Assembly: GCA_020740775.1 (NCBI GenBank)
Contig: JAHEWK010000002.1
Span: 5,208,001 to 5,272,000 of the forward strand
From: Ilyonectria destructans
Taxonomy: Eukaryota; Ascomycota; Sordariomycetes; Hypocreales; Nectriaceae
DNA length: 64,000 nt
Direction of reading: 5' to 3'
Below the pieces are notes generated by a model, which was not told the DNA's origin, ran no database searches, and was given only the letters and a program-made list of their open reading frames with translations. The position numbers and the translations under genes are program-made. Shown in pieces: positions 43,902 through 55,004 of the stretch; positions within the stretch are counted from its first letter, which is position 1, and each line of letters opens with the position of its first letter.

Positions 43902-45023
43902 ATGGGATACTCGGAAAACTCTGGGGCCGGTAATTCGACCGACCATGAGGTTCGAATTTCTTACCCCATCGTCGTTTTCATGGCCATTTCCATGTATAAC
44001 GTCATCGAGCTCAACGTTCTCATCCTTGCAACCTTCAAAAAACGAAAAGGCCTTTACTTCTGGAGTTTCCTCGCCGCCACCAATGGAATCGCACCTCATG
44101 CTATTGGATTCTTACTTAAGAATATATTACTCTGGGATAACTTCATGGTATACATCACCCTTATAGCAGTCGGCTGGGTGATGATGGTTACCGGCCAGTC
44201 GCTTGTTCTATATTCGCGACTCCACCTCATTCTCTGGAATGAGTTCTATCGGAGGCTTGTTCTCGCCATGATAGTCACTAACGCTATCATCTTGCACGTT
44301 CCCATTATTATCCTTATGTACGGCTCTAACAGCTCTCATTCAAACCCCTGGGTTCACCCTTATATGGTCTACGAGAAAATCCAGGTCACCATTTTTTTCC
44401 TCCAGGAACTTATTATTTCAACCATTTACATCAAGACCTGTTTTTCCTTCTTCGACACCCAAGTCACTTTGTATGGAAATGGCGTCCGCAGAATGCGCAA
44501 GCACTTACTGTTGGTCAATGTGATCATCATCCTCCTCGACATCCCGATCCTCATCCTCGAATATACCGACTTCTATGACTTCCAGACCGCCTATAAGGCC
44601 TTTGTCTATAGCGTCAAGCTCAAGCTGGAGTTTAACATCCTGAATCGCCTCCTCGAGATGTCACACGGCAACAACACCTCTGTCTCGCTCAGCCAGGGTC
44701 ATGGTACCGGCAACGCGACAGCCATAGAAATGAACACGTTCAATGGCGATGAGTCTGGCGGAACTATCACACATCGAGCCTATGCCCATGGCGGTGAGCA
44801 CGGCGGCACCAAGCGTGGGAAGGTGGGAAAACGGAGCCCGGATAATAGAGTTATGAGGAGTACGGAGATTGTAGTGCAGTGCGTTGAGCGGGGGGAAGAC
44901 GACAGTGAGAGTATGGAACGAAAGTCTATGGGAACGAGAGAGTCTCACTTTAGGACGATGGAGGGTATGGGGGGGCTATCTAAGTCTTCTTCTGAGGTTA
45001 ATCTAGCTACAAGGGGATTTTAG
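43902..45023 (+). CDS. seven-TM fungal membrane protein (DUF7703/PTH11-like)
   Basis: Single exon, 373 residues. Seven hydrophobic segments fill residues ~20-255: VVFMAISMYNVIELNVLIL, FWSFLAATNGIAPHAIGFLL, YITLIAVGWVMMVTGQSLVL, LVLAMIVTNAIILHVPIIIL, VTIFFLQELIISTIYI, LLLVNVIIILLDIPILIL, then AYKAFVYSVKLKLEFNIL. The block GQSLVLYSRLHLIL after TM3 is typical of the fungal seven-TM family I recall as DUF7703, related in layout to PTH11-like receptors without CFEM domain. The cytoplasmic tail of ~115 residues is Gly/Ser-rich and charged, suited to phosphorylation. Ligand unknown. Confidence 0.8.
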   Translation: MGYSENSGAGNSTDHEVRISYPIVVFMAISMYNVIELNVLILATFKKRKGLYFWSFLAATNGIAPHAIGFLLKNILLWDNFMVYITLIAVGWVMMVTGQSLVLYSRLHLILWNEFYRRLVLAMIVTNAIILHVPIIILMYGSNSSHSNPWVHPYMVYEKIQVTIFFLQELIISTIYIKTCFSFFDTQVTLYGNGVRRMRKHLLLVNVIIILLDIPILILEYTDFYDFQTAYKAFVYSVKLKLEFNILNRLLEMSHGNNTSVSLSQGHGTGNATAIEMNTFNGDESGGTITHRAYAHGGEHGGTKRGKVGKRSPDNRVMRSTEIVVQCVERGEDDSESMERKSMGTRESHFRTMEGMGGLSKSSSEVNLATRGF

Positions 45024-46929
45024 TAATAACGCTCTGGTTACTTGTATACACTTTCACTGGCTTACTTTCGATTGAACAGTCCCATACAATAATCGTTCTC
45101 AACCTTGGAGACTCAGACAACTGGAGCCGCCTAGCGGCAGTCTCTAGATAATGGTGAGGTAGGAAAGGCGTCTCACACGCCTTTAGAGTCTCTAAGGTAT
45201 ATGCTCCTATACTAGGGAGAGGCTAAGCTACTCTAAACAATCCTGCCCATTTGTCATGCTATCTGAGCCACGCTTCTTTTCTCTCCGTATAGGTGTAACT
45301 TAATAACTAAATCGCTATGATTGCTGTTACTGAGAACTGTCCCAAATTTCAAACAAAAGAGACAAGCAGTTAGTACTACCCCCAGCACCAGAAGAGACAG
45401 TAGCTGAATAATAAGGTTGTTACACACCGGTCTTTGCCTTACACTTCAATTCAACTGTGACGATTGGTCTTCCTCACTAGGTTCGTAAGTCTAGGGTAGG
45501 AAAAGTGGGCACGTTCCAGTTCTGCCGGTGGTGACCCCTGGTCCCAACCTGGCCCGTAACGTAACTATATTAGAATAAGACTTCAGTGAATTTATTATGA
45601 TGATGGAGGGAATAAGATTTTTCTAGAACATTTGCCCTCGTCATCGCTAAGAAACCTAACCTAGAAACCCCGTATATTGCGGTCGCAGCTTCTTCAAGCC
45701 CCAGAACCCAATTTCACTTATTTCTCTCTCTTTTATTATTTTCTTTCTCGACGCAGTCGCTGGGCTCGAACCACGACGCATCGCGCCGCAAGGCTTGAAT
45801 GTGGTTCCCCCCCAGTTCCCTTCAAAATTGGGTGCTATCGCAGTCGTCGGGCACGAAATAATTGGCCAGAGAGGGTTACTTAATTGTTAGATGGAAGAGG
45901 AAGAAGAGTCGCAATCCTGCTCGCGTGGAGGGATATTTGGCTCTCACATGATGTCAATTTCCATCCGGGACACCGGCCTCCGGCCGGCCTCGGCTTTCTT
46001 AGTTACCATGTACCTAGATAACTTCAACTGTAGACACTAGCCTAGCAGGTTGTCTTACCCCATAGGAAATTCTGTAGATATACATCTTCGCGACGGTAAT
46101 TAAACAACAACTATGCAACTCCAACTGCTGATGTCTTTAATAATAACTGGGTCCTTCTTTTCAATGGTGTGTTCGAGCATTTGAAGCCAGGTACAGTTAA
46201 TTACAGATCGGCTACAGTTGGAATCTCTGCAGATTTCCATAGAGTGGGTATCTTTAGCTCTAGCTTTGGGCTTTAGGTGCAGGTAGGTGTAGTTATTGCT
46301 CTGGCCGCAAGGCTGCGGATCTAGGAGAGGCTGATGGACGGTCTGATCAGGCACTGCAGCTATGAAAGCATTGTCGCCGCCCGCCTGAAGCCGTGGGTAT
46401 ATCTTTAAGTATTGAGAGAGGCATTTATAGCTGAGGAAGGTCTCCCTGTACTTCTTGCATCATGAGGGTATTGTTGGATAGTGAGGATCGTCGCCGGCGG
46501 CCTGTTAAGGCGAGATACAGCAGCGGGCGATTTGGTGCTCTTCCAGGGCCATTTCCGAGAGGAAGCATCGTTCGCAGGTGCCGCAAAAGCAGGGTTGGTA
46601 GGAAGCTCAGAGATACTGCTGTTTATTGTTGTGATGTAGCCATCAACACAACTTGACCACTCGGATCTACTATTCACCATTACCAGACCTGAGCTACATT
46701 ACTCAGTAAAACGTCCCCAATCCACTCGATCATAAAACCATCACGCTCGTAAACTGGCAAAAGGAACGCTCCACGAGAGAGCTTGGGTATTGTCAGATAT
46801 CACTGTTCAACTATGCTACCTGCCTAACCAAGATCCCTAGAGTAAACACGCCCGTCACAACACCCTTTAACAATGATCGCACTGAAAGAAAGAACTATTT
46901 AAAAACCCAACCCTATGCAAACTACCTCT
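45024..46929. other. intergenic region, 1.9 kb, with repeat R1 copy D
   Basis: R1 copy D lies at 45353-45465. A minus-strand frame at 46680-46405 (91 residues, Ser/Pro/Asn-rich) shows no domain. No gene supported. Confidence 0.45.
45353..45465 (+). repeat. dispersed repeat R1, copy D
   Basis: Matches copy B in its second half: GACAAGCAGTTAGTACTAC, CCCAGCACCA, TAAGGTTGTTACACACC and CACTTCAATTCAACTG, in order. The terminal block is degraded. Confidence 0.55.
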
Positions 46930-47815
46930 TTAAACAAGGCTAGTCGAAGCATCGTTGATCTCAATGGATCGGTCATCGACCCGGACTTGTGGCTGAGGAA
47001 CTGCATCTTTGCTGAACCACCCACCAACAAGGACAACCAGAACGACTAACAGCTGCGTTCCAAACATCAGAACGAGTCTTGTGGCGAAGCTTCCAGTGAC
47101 GGGGTCCAGGCTTGGGATGCGGTTGAACGCATATGTCACACCGTAGCTGAGTCGGATCAAGTGAATAACGGTCGCCGGTCCAGCAGCCATGATGAGCGCC
47201 TTGGCAGCTTTGTAGTTGACGTCTTGTCGTGCAGAGAAGACGCGCTTTCCGGCAGGCCACAGCCAGAATAGAACCCCAATCATGACACCAAACATCAGAA
47301 GGTTTCCGATCTTGTTGAGCATGGCGTTTTTGACACCTTCAGATTCGTCTGGGTCGGCCTTCCCTGCGTACGCGGCCATGCCAATGCCGATGGTATTGGT
47401 GAGGTGGGTGACACCGAGAATAATCTTGCGGCCCATGCGTCTCGAGGTAGTGGGTATGAGGCATACTCTATCTTGCGTTAGATCCATCGAATTGGTGTTG
47501 TTAATTATCATGAAAGAGCGCTTACGCTTCATAGACCATGCCGATGAGAGTCAGCGACAAGCAAACGATGCTTCCGGCATTGGTCATCAAAGTGACGGTA
47601 TTCTCTTCCTGGGTATCGTGTCGACGCATGATATGATAGGCGTCTGACGCGAAGCGGAGGCCGAAATAAGACACGAAGATCGGCCAGCAGATGATGCCTG
47701 CTTTTCCATGTTTCCACGCGATGAACACGGCGGGGAGGAAGAGCGCGCCGAAGATTCCGAGAGAAGCATACGAGAGGTTGACGCTTGCTTGCGAGGGAAG
47801 GTTGTTGGAAGCCAT
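46930..47815 (-). CDS. multi-pass fungal membrane protein (DUF7702-like)
   Basis: Exons 47815..47526 and 47467..46930 (58-base intron, GTAAGC donor, phase 2) give 275 residues. I start at MASNNLPSQ because the 54 residues upstream of it read like untranslated leader. About seven hydrophobic segments: YASLGIFGALFLPAVFIAW, WPIFVSYFGLRF, TNAGSIVCLSLTLIGMVY, MGRKIILGVTHLTNTIGIGM, NLLMFGVMIGVLFWLWPAG, ALIMAAGPATVIHLIRLSYG and LVLMFGTQLLVVLVVLVGG. RLSYG followed by a short loop, then a short cytoplasmic tail, is typical of fungal membrane proteins I recall as DUF7702. Function unknown. Confidence 0.75.
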
Positions 47816-48952
47816 GGCCGATTGAAGCGCTGGTCTGAGGATTAAAGGCGAGAGGTTGTTCCAAAATGGATGAGTGGTTAGCGAGTTTGGGTGTAGAATG
47901 GAGATTGGGATACTGAAAGATAGGCGTGGGCTCGCCAAGAACTTATACAGGAGATTGACTTTGGTATGGCCTTGCAAGGTGCCATATGATCCGACAGCTA
48001 GCTTGGTACCACTGCCGTCCGCGGGCTTAGCGGTCCCAAGGTTTCACACGATTCATGGAGAATGAGCTATTCATGGATCTGATGGGTGGGTCCGAGCCCA
48101 GCAAGGGACTTCTGAAAGGCTCAAAGAATGCCACTGAGATGAAGCAGAGGTTTGGGGGGGCTATGATCAACAACACAGCCTGTGGCTTAGACCGCAAAGC
48201 AGAGATCAAGTGGCCGTCGAGAGTCAATGCCGGGCCTGTTTCAATCTAAACCGGAATAACGGCACCGGTGACGCGACAGAAAAGAGAAAATATGGCTGCG
48301 AATCTTTCTAATTAGCTGTTTTTCCCCAGTCCCCATACGGCTGTTACGCTGTAGGTTGGGCGCACAACACAGCCTAGTTCATTCAGGGGCGCACTTCCAA
48401 AACCGAGACCGAGACCGAGTTGGGAAACACCATGAATGGGGCGGAGATGGCGCAGCCCGTGCATACTAAACATGTACCAAGCTAGGACCAACCTTATTTG
48501 GAAGATCTCAATTCCTCAAGATAATTACATCACTTGCAAATTGACGCTACGTTACAGGTCGAAAATGCAATGTGTGTTGGCTGTGCCGCGAGTTTAGTAT
48601 TGGGCTTTGGGATGGATATGGTGCAACTCAACAAATGTTGCAATGACGCCAGCACCATGAACCTCAATAGCGGCTGGCTGCTTAAAAAATCACCGAAAGG
48701 CGCCCGAGGAGAAATGATGAAGAGCGCTCATGACCTTTTCTTTAGATCATGCAGAAGTTGAACTGATGAGTCTCACAGTTGGAGATGAGGATCGTCACAT
48801 TTGCATGTTGAATTTGGTGTCTTGATTAGACCGGCAATTTAGTATGAATCATCTCTATGTATTATCGCTACAGACCAATGAGGAAAGGAATGCTATTATA
48901 CTATTATAGTATTGACTGAGGTTCTTTTGAAACGTTGGCAGGTCGTTTGCCA
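47816..48952. other. intergenic region with hexanucleotide repeat
   Basis: Holds a short ACCGAG tandem at 48401-48419. The frames present show no domain. Confidence 0.45.
48401..48419 (+). repeat. ACCGAG hexanucleotide tandem, locus 1
   Basis: Three units of ACCGAG. The same hexamer family occurs at 50851-50872 and 63764-63819. Confidence 0.7.
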
Positions 48953-50536
48953 TTAAAACTCTCTCTTGAACTTGGGGTTGTTCCTTATCCTCCCACCAAA
49001 CGAATGCAAAAGCCACGGAACAGGCGCCAGCATCAGGGCAATCAAGCCAAGAAGTGTGTTTCCCCAGCCTAAGCCAATGGCATCGTAAAGCTGCAACCCG
49101 CATAGAGGGAGTAGTGCGCCTAGTAGACTGCGCAGCACGGCATTTGCGGCGGTTACTGAAGCCGCATATACCGTGAAACTATCCACCAGGTACGTCTGAG
49201 AGATCATGAAGATGCCGATCATGCCAAAGCCCATGATGCCAGTACCTATCATGGGAACAATCCAGTGCAGGTGCTTTTCAGCCGTCCAACCGTACATTAT
49301 CAAGCCAAGAGGTAGACACAGAGCCGTTGGTACCGTCAGCTTCAAGTCGAGTCGTTGCTCCGGCTCCACAGGCTTGCCATTGGCTTTGGCTTCCTTCAGG
49401 ATCTTGTCGGAGAGGTATCCAACGAATAATAAACCTAGAAGGTTACCAACACCGCCGCCGATGAAGGACAAACCGGCACCAATAGCACTGAAGCCGTAAT
49501 AATCCCTGTAAACGAAGGTGAAGGTCGTAAAGAGTAGATAGAGTAAGCCGTATAGTGTGGCGATGTAGATGCACACCACCGTGACGATAGGTGAGAAGAT
49601 AAACAGGCGCGCGGGACGGGCGATGGCAATTAGGAAGACCTCCTTCGGCGTTCCCTCTTGTTTCATGACTGATTGATATCGTTCGTCTCCGGTCGATTTT
49701 CGCAACATGGCTGCTTTCCGCTCGAGGATGATCGGAGCATAACTTTCGCGGAGTATGAAATACGAGGCGATAACTGCAGCGCCAGACTGTTCTCATTGTC
49801 AGCCACCCACTGCTATCAAGGAGTTCTCTCGAAACTTACTACAATCGTCGTCACCCAAAATACCCAGCGCCAACCTTGAGCTTCCACGAGGAAACCAGCA
49901 CAAACCGGTCCAATAACTGGGCCTAGCAGAGGACCGATTGACCAGACAGCCATGGCCGCGCCTCGCTGTTCGGCAGGCACCATGTCGGCGATGGATCCGC
50001 TGCCGCAAGTGACAACTGCGACACCAACAAACCCTGATAAGAATCGAAAGGCCATGAGCATGGCTACATTCTGGGAGAGAGCGCATCCGACAGAGAAGAG
50101 GATGAACAGCGAGTTGCTAACGTGGTAGACTGGCAGTCGCCCGTAGAGCTCGCTCATAGGCGCCATCAACAGAGGCCCGAACGCAAATCCGAGGACGAAG
50201 ACTGAGACCATGAATGTCGCTACCATATCGTCGGTGCTGTTGAAATCGGCCATGATGTCGGGTACTCCAGGTGCCATCATTGAAGATGCCAGTGGCCTGC
50301 AAAGGTAAGTCATGTATTTCACTAGCTGGAAGCCGCAAATTGACTTACGTTAGGAACGTAATGAAAGACAGAATACCAATGATGCTCCATTTTCGACGCG
50401 TCGACCAATTCATTGGATTCTCGGGATCTTGGTCGGCAGGCTCATTCCACCCCACTTTGAAGTTGTTGGTTTCGTCGGACGAGTTCGTCACCTCGGACGG
50501 GTTCGTCACCTCGGACGCTTGCGATTCGTCTACCAT
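48953..50536 (-). CDS. MFS drug:H+ antiporter (DHA1-type)
   Basis: Exons 50536..50349, 50296..49840 and 49786..48953 (introns 52 and 53 bases) give 492 residues. The start is ATG 50536 (MVDESQ); ten further upstream codons are open but begin with TTG. A hydrophilic N-terminus with a small EVTNPSEVTNSS duplication precedes NPMNWSTRRKW, a typical fungal DHA1 lead-in. Twelve membrane helices follow, with MFS motif A-like APMSELYGRLPVY after TM2, VAVVTCGSGSIADMVPAEQR and motif C GPLLGPVIGPVCAGFL. Plasma-membrane proton-coupled exporters of this type pump drugs or metabolites. Substrate unknown. Confidence 0.88.
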
Positions 50537-51487
50537 GGCGCGTTCGTGCAGCTTGGAAAAATCCAAGCTGAATAAGAATAAGAAATAAAAATTAGAAGGA
50601 CGGCACTGCTTTTTCCACGCCGTCGTTGTTGTGTATTTTTGAAGGTCTTGGACTTCGCACTACCTCTCAAAAACGACGATAAAGGTCTAGAAGCCGGATC
50701 AAACGAGCGTTAAAGAACGTAAGATTCGGATTTAGCATCGTATATCATCATTCATTCATCAACCCGGATATTGCCAGCACCCGAGTCCGCGTCAAACCAC
50801 CCAATATCAATTCACGCAGCCAATCATCAATGGCAGCGAGGAAGCGATATCGAAACCGAAACCGAAACCGAACTCCCCGCTTGCGTTAAGCTACCCACAA
50901 TCTACCGAAATGGGATCGACATACCCCTGCTGATGAACGAACCCTGCGTCTAGTCACGTCAAGACGGGCTAACGGTACTCTGGCCCAAAAAAGCAGGAGA
51001 TTTGTCGCGATCACCAGTCTACCTCAGCCCCATTTAAGATCCGATAACTATTTTAAACTTAATTCTTTCACGGTCCCGAAACCGGGCCTAAACTTATGCT
51101 TAATGACGTCCGTTGACCATGCTTAGCTCGCAAGCTTCCCACTGACTATCGTGCTATCAAGCTATGTAGCACACTAGGGAGGTTGGAAGCGAGACCGAGT
51201 CGGCGGGTCGAGTGCACAGCCTTACGACCTCAACAAATGCCATCACCTACGTAGGGACCGTGACCTTGTTGTTTTGGATAAAATCCGCGAGCCGTCGCCT
51301 ACCCCTTGGCCTGACATCCTCAACAACAGCCATCTTCCAAAGTTTCAGCTGTTTCCACCCCAGACTATCCCTGAGTTGTTTATTTCCCTGGTCAAGGCAC
51401 TTCATTCAACGCATTGGCCCTCTACTCAGCCGAAATTTGCAATCATTTCATCGCTGTCTACGAAAAAGTTGCTCCAGCACCGCCACC
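50537..51487. other. divergent promoter region
   Basis: The region between the MFS and MARVEL-like genes. Contains the AACCGA hexanucleotide tandem at 50851-50872. No other feature seen. Confidence 0.45.
50851..50872 (+). repeat. AACCGA hexanucleotide tandem, locus 2
   Basis: CGAAACCGAAACCGAAACCG, i.e. three to four CGAAAC units, an A-for-G variant of the tandem at 48401. Confidence 0.7.
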
Positions 51488-52201
51488 ATGAATGCCAACG
51501 TACTTCGACGAGTTTTCGTTTCTCGGTTCAAATTGCCAGTACATATTGTGGAGCTCATTGTGTCCTTGGTTGTTTTGATCCTTGGTGTTGTGCGCCTCGC
51601 CTTGCGCAACCGCAATGCCCCAAGGACCAGATCTGGTAGCATGGCTCTCGGAATGGTAGCATTTCCCAGTATTCTCATTAGTATGTACGAATCGACAAGC
51701 TAATCAATCATTCAAATCAGGCCGGCAAATCCATGGTCATTATTCTCTACCAAGTTTTAAGCCAACATACCCAGTACTTCCGGAAATGGATGAGTTTCAA
51801 GGCGAACCTGATCCTCAACTCCCTCGAAATCGTCTTTTGGGGTGCTGTTGCATTCTTGACCCTTCAAGCAAACACACAATCTTGCCAGGGCGCTACTTGC
51901 TCCCTCGGATGGGTTATCGTGGTGTTGGCCATCATCATGTGGTTAGTGACCAGTCTACTCAACACAATGGACTTTTGCATCTGCTTCTGGATGGAAGTTC
52001 GTAGTGGACTTGAGATAGACAATGATGACTAACTCGTGCACCTTTTTAGCAAACTGTCTTTTTACGAAGCCGGCGTTTCTTATTTTGAGTACAAGGATTA
52101 CAAAGCTGCCACAAAGAACGTAGTGGAGGGGCAATCGGGTTCTTCCTCTGGAGGTGTGGAGATGGAGAATGGAACCACAATGAAGGCAGGCGGAGTGTAG
52201 A
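51488..52201 (+). CDS. four-TM MARVEL-like membrane protein
   Basis: Exon 1 51488..51655 joins exon 2 at 51721 (65-base intron, phase 0: GSMALGM/AGKSMVII). Four hydrophobic segments: HIVELIVSLVVLILGVVRL, SMVIILYQVLSQ, LNSLEIVFWGAVAFLTL and WVIVVLAIIMWLVTSLLN, with two Cys in the third loop (SCQGATC). This is the usual fungal MARVEL-type layout. Exon 2 stays open to 52032, but sequence after 52050 (YEAGVSYFEYKDYKAATKNV) reads as the usual tail of such proteins, so a third exon ending at 52199-52201 is likely. The splice from about 52005 is uncertain. Membrane organisation role, by family only. Confidence 0.65.
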
Positions 52202-52574
52202 GTGGTCAGCAGGGATAAAAGGCAAATTGTTGTTTTAACTGAATACATTGGGAAATAGACCCAAATTGTGTAAATTGCTTCGCCTTCGATGCGCCTAGCA
52301 GTTGGACCTGGTATAGATGGAAAATAACAAGCGAATATTTTGTCATAGTTCAAACTCAGCAGCTCAACTTCTGGTGTCACCTTTTTGCATTATGTCGCAT
52401 AAGTTGGCCCAGCATACACACAACGAGAATTTAGAGGTGGTCAATTTCCTTGACTGGGTATATACTACCGAAGTCATTTTACCTACCCTACACTTAATTT
52501 TCGTCTCGACTCAATAATGTGCATATTCCCTAAAATAGCCTTGAAATGAAAGCAAGCGGAGTGTAGAGTGGTCA
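52181..52574 (+). mobile_element. dispersed element R2, copy 1, with 29-bp flanking direct repeats
   Basis: A ~318-bp element (~52225-52543) matches ~63271-63614 in the same orientation, e.g. CAAATTGTGTAAATTGCTTC, CTTAACTTCTAG versus CTCAACTTCTGG, and CTAAATAGCCTTG versus CTAAAATAGCCTTG. Here it sits between two copies of a 29-bp sequence (52181-52209 and 52546-52574) that differ at two G/A positions; the first contains the stop codon of the MARVEL-like gene. No coding capacity, so a non-autonomous element or solo terminal repeat. The 29-bp flank is long for a target-site duplication. Confidence 0.6.
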
Positions 52575-53278
52575 CTATAGGGGTGAGAATAAATCCTTGT
52601 TCTCAGACTTCTTTATCTAGGATATTGATACCTCGCCACGATACTTCGCTTACCCCTTCCCCTACAACGCGGATCTCTATTCACCCAGAACTGCCAAACT
52701 CAAGAAAAGCGCAGCAGACGGTAAAGAGACTAGTGACAACGACTAGTCCTATGGTAGTACTATTACCCCACCTTGGACATGGCGGTTGGCTGCAGATAAG
52801 CTCATCAACATCGATCAATTGGTGCGAGCAAGCCATATTAACGATAGCTGGGGCGCGAACCCTGAGGATCTCGGATATCACACTGTGAATGGCTTGCAGT
52901 TGGAGATCTCGCATAAAAATTGAAAGAGGAGAAAACCCTGCTATTAACTCGGACGAAACCTATGGAATGGACGGGCTCGCGACTTGGAAGGTGGGGGCTG
53001 GGTCGGAACAAAGAATGGAGGAGATGCTCTTTCACTAAGAGGAAGATACGGCGGTAGCTTTTCCGCGAGAAGGAATACTGACGTGGCTAAAGAAAAAGTA
53101 GTAGGACACGGAGAGACCCGTGCCGAATAGCTCGATAGGAGTTCATTATAGTTCGGCTTCCTGTAATCCCGGCTCGACCATGAGGGCGCAGACATTTAAG
53201 GTAGCGACAATAATAATCAATTTCTTCTACAAATTCTCTCAAACTAGTTTTAGGATCTTTCAAAGGAAATAACACTCC
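52575..53278. other. intergenic region
   Basis: Only short frames on both strands; nothing recognised. It separates the MARVEL-like gene and R2 copy from the 3' end of the transaminase gene. Confidence 0.45.
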
Positions 53279-54250
53279 CTAGGTCTCGTAGGAAATTGCG
53301 GTAGTATATTTTGGGTCGTAATGCATCGCCCAGTATCCATCCCAGATCAACTTGGTGATAGGACCAACCTCGCCCTTCGACTCGCCATCAAGCTTCGTGA
53401 TTGGCATGATACCTCCTGCTGTAGTACACATAAAGATCTCATCAGCTTCGTACGCCAGGCTAGTAGGAACGTCGTCGAGATGGACCGGGATCCCAGCGTT
53501 CTTTGCAACGTCGAAAACAGATTGTCGGGTAACACCCTCCAGCACGCCCTTCTTGGCAGTATAGAGACTGCCATCTTTGACAAAAACAATGTTATAGCCT
53601 GAACCCTCCGTGATATTTGCGTCGCCATCAGTCAGGAATGGGTACTGTGAACCTCGATCCTGGGCCTCGAGGAGACCCCTGATTAAGTCGCCCCATTGGA
53701 GGCTCTTGATTGTTGGGTCAATCGCACCGGGCGGGACGCGGCGAACAGTGCGGGCGACGATTGCCTCTCCACCAAATGGCTGCATTTGATAAGGCATAAC
53801 CCAGACGTAGGGCATAACCAGGATATAGATGAAATGGTTCTCAGGCGTGCCGCTGGGCATAGGTTCTCGGATGAACCGGAAGCCTCGGGTGACGATAAGC
53901 TGAACATATGCGTCTCGAATGCCGCTCTTGGCGATTAAATCAAGGGTAGCTTGTGCAATCTCGCTTCGTGCCATTGGCGGCTTGAGTCTCAGCTTGGCAC
54001 AGCTTCTCTCAAGCCGGTCAAGATGGTCGTTGAAGCGGAAAAGCTTCCCGTCCCACACGGCGGGCACATCGTAGGTGAGGTCACTATGGAGAAAGCCTTG
54101 GTCGAGAATTGGGATCCGGGCCTCGTATAAGGGTGTAACTTGACCCTCAATAAGAGCAGCGCCGTGGGTAAGAGGGTTCTTGAGGCCGTCTTTGAGGAGC
54201 TTGGCCTGACGCTCCTCGAAGCCTTGGAAGATTTTGTCCATAGTCGCCAT
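53279..54250 (-). CDS. (R)-selective amine transaminase, PLP fold type IV
   Basis: Single exon, 323 residues. The sequence follows the Aspergillus terreus-type (R)-omega-transaminases closely: ILDQGFLHSDLTYDVPAVWD, RLERSCAKLRL, VRRVPPGAIDPTIKSLQWGD with the PLP Lys at 182, LTDGDANITEGSGYNIVFV, EIFMCTTAGGIMPIT and KLIWDGYWAMHYD at the end. These enzymes transfer the amino group of (R)-amines or D-alanine-type donors to keto acceptors; cytosolic. It is divergent from the permease gene across a 754-bp promoter region that holds three TTATCTATCCGC elements. In context it probably deaminates a substrate imported by that permease. Confidence 0.93.
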   Translation of the reverse strand: MATMDKIFQGFEERQAKLLKDGLKNPLTHGAALIEGQVTPLYEARIPILDQGFLHSDLTYDVPAVWDGKLFRFNDHLDRLERSCAKLRLKPPMARSEIAQATLDLIAKSGIRDAYVQLIVTRGFRFIREPMPSGTPENHFIYILVMPYVWVMPYQMQPFGGEAIVARTVRRVPPGAIDPTIKSLQWGDLIRGLLEAQDRGSQYPFLTDGDANITEGSGYNIVFVKDGSLYTAKKGVLEGVTRQSVFDVAKNAGIPVHLDDVPTSLAYEADEIFMCTTAGGIMPITKLDGESKGEVGPITKLIWDGYWAMHYDPKYTTAISYET

Positions 54251-55004
54251 GATTTCAAAGACAGTACCAGAAGAGGTGCAAGAAATGTTATAGAGTAAAA
54301 GGATTCGTGGATGCTGAGGTTGAAGCTGAGAAATTAGTTGCCATTTCGAATGAGAAACCGGGAATTATATAACCTTCTTCGTTCAAACCCCATCAACACG
54401 GTCTGGCGTGACGGAACCCGCGGCGACCCGTGATGGTTATCTCGGCCTTCTCGGATGACAGCATCTTCCAACAGGGCCTTGAACAGTTGATGACAGGGTT
54501 CGCTTCCGGTAATTCATGAACGCGGCTGCGTGATAACAGGAGGTTGAATCGCGGGGCTGACCCCGCTTATCGTGTAGTAAGTATCCACATCATTGCTTAT
54601 CTATCCGCAGTGGCCTTTTATCTATCCGCGGTGGACTCTTATCTATCCGCGCCCCAAGCGCTTGTGGTTGAACTCTCATAGTGTGGTGGAAGGCACTCAC
54701 GTGAATCTTTTCCCTTTTATCTCGTCGCTGCTACACCATTATTTCGAGTTGATATCAATTAGGGCCAGTCTAGATTAGCTCGCCCAGGACAGTGGGTTGG
54801 ATTAAGCCGTTTGGAGAAATGCCAATGCAGCTATATAAGACGTGGTGCTGAGTCGCGGGTAGTCCTGGCTTGCCTGCCTCAATTAATTGAGCTATCCTGC
54901 AGCTTTGTCAACCCGTTTTTGCAACCGCCCGTCGCACTGAACCCATATTCAAGCCAGACACCGCCCTGTGACCCCGTGTTGAGACACATGAAAGCCCAAG
55001 AAAC
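54251..55004. promoter_or_regulatory. divergent promoter region of transaminase and permease
   Basis: 754 bases between divergent start codons. It holds the three 21-bp-spaced operator repeats (54597-54650) and GC-rich stretches near 54410-54430 and 54550-54567 with CCGCGG and CCCCGC. Confidence 0.7.
54597..54650 (+). promoter_or_regulatory. three TTATCTATCCGC operators at 21-bp period
   Basis: Identical 12-mers at 54597-54608, 54618-54629 and 54639-54650, exactly 21 bases apart. The complement, GCGGATAGATAA, carries two overlapping GATA sites (GGATAG and AGATAA), suitable for AreA/NIT2-type nitrogen regulators, next to a CGG/CCG triplet of Zn2Cys6 type. The spacing is two helical turns, placing the sites on one DNA face. 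Confidence 0.7.

Noticed and set aside
45740..45800. tRNA on the minus strand suggested by GGTTCGAGCCC
   Set aside because: The T-stem arms do not pair properly and no acceptor or anticodon stem could be drawn.
47816..47977. 54-residue N-terminal extension of the seven-TM protein
   Set aside because: Open in frame but lacks membrane-protein character, and a better family-like start is at 47815.
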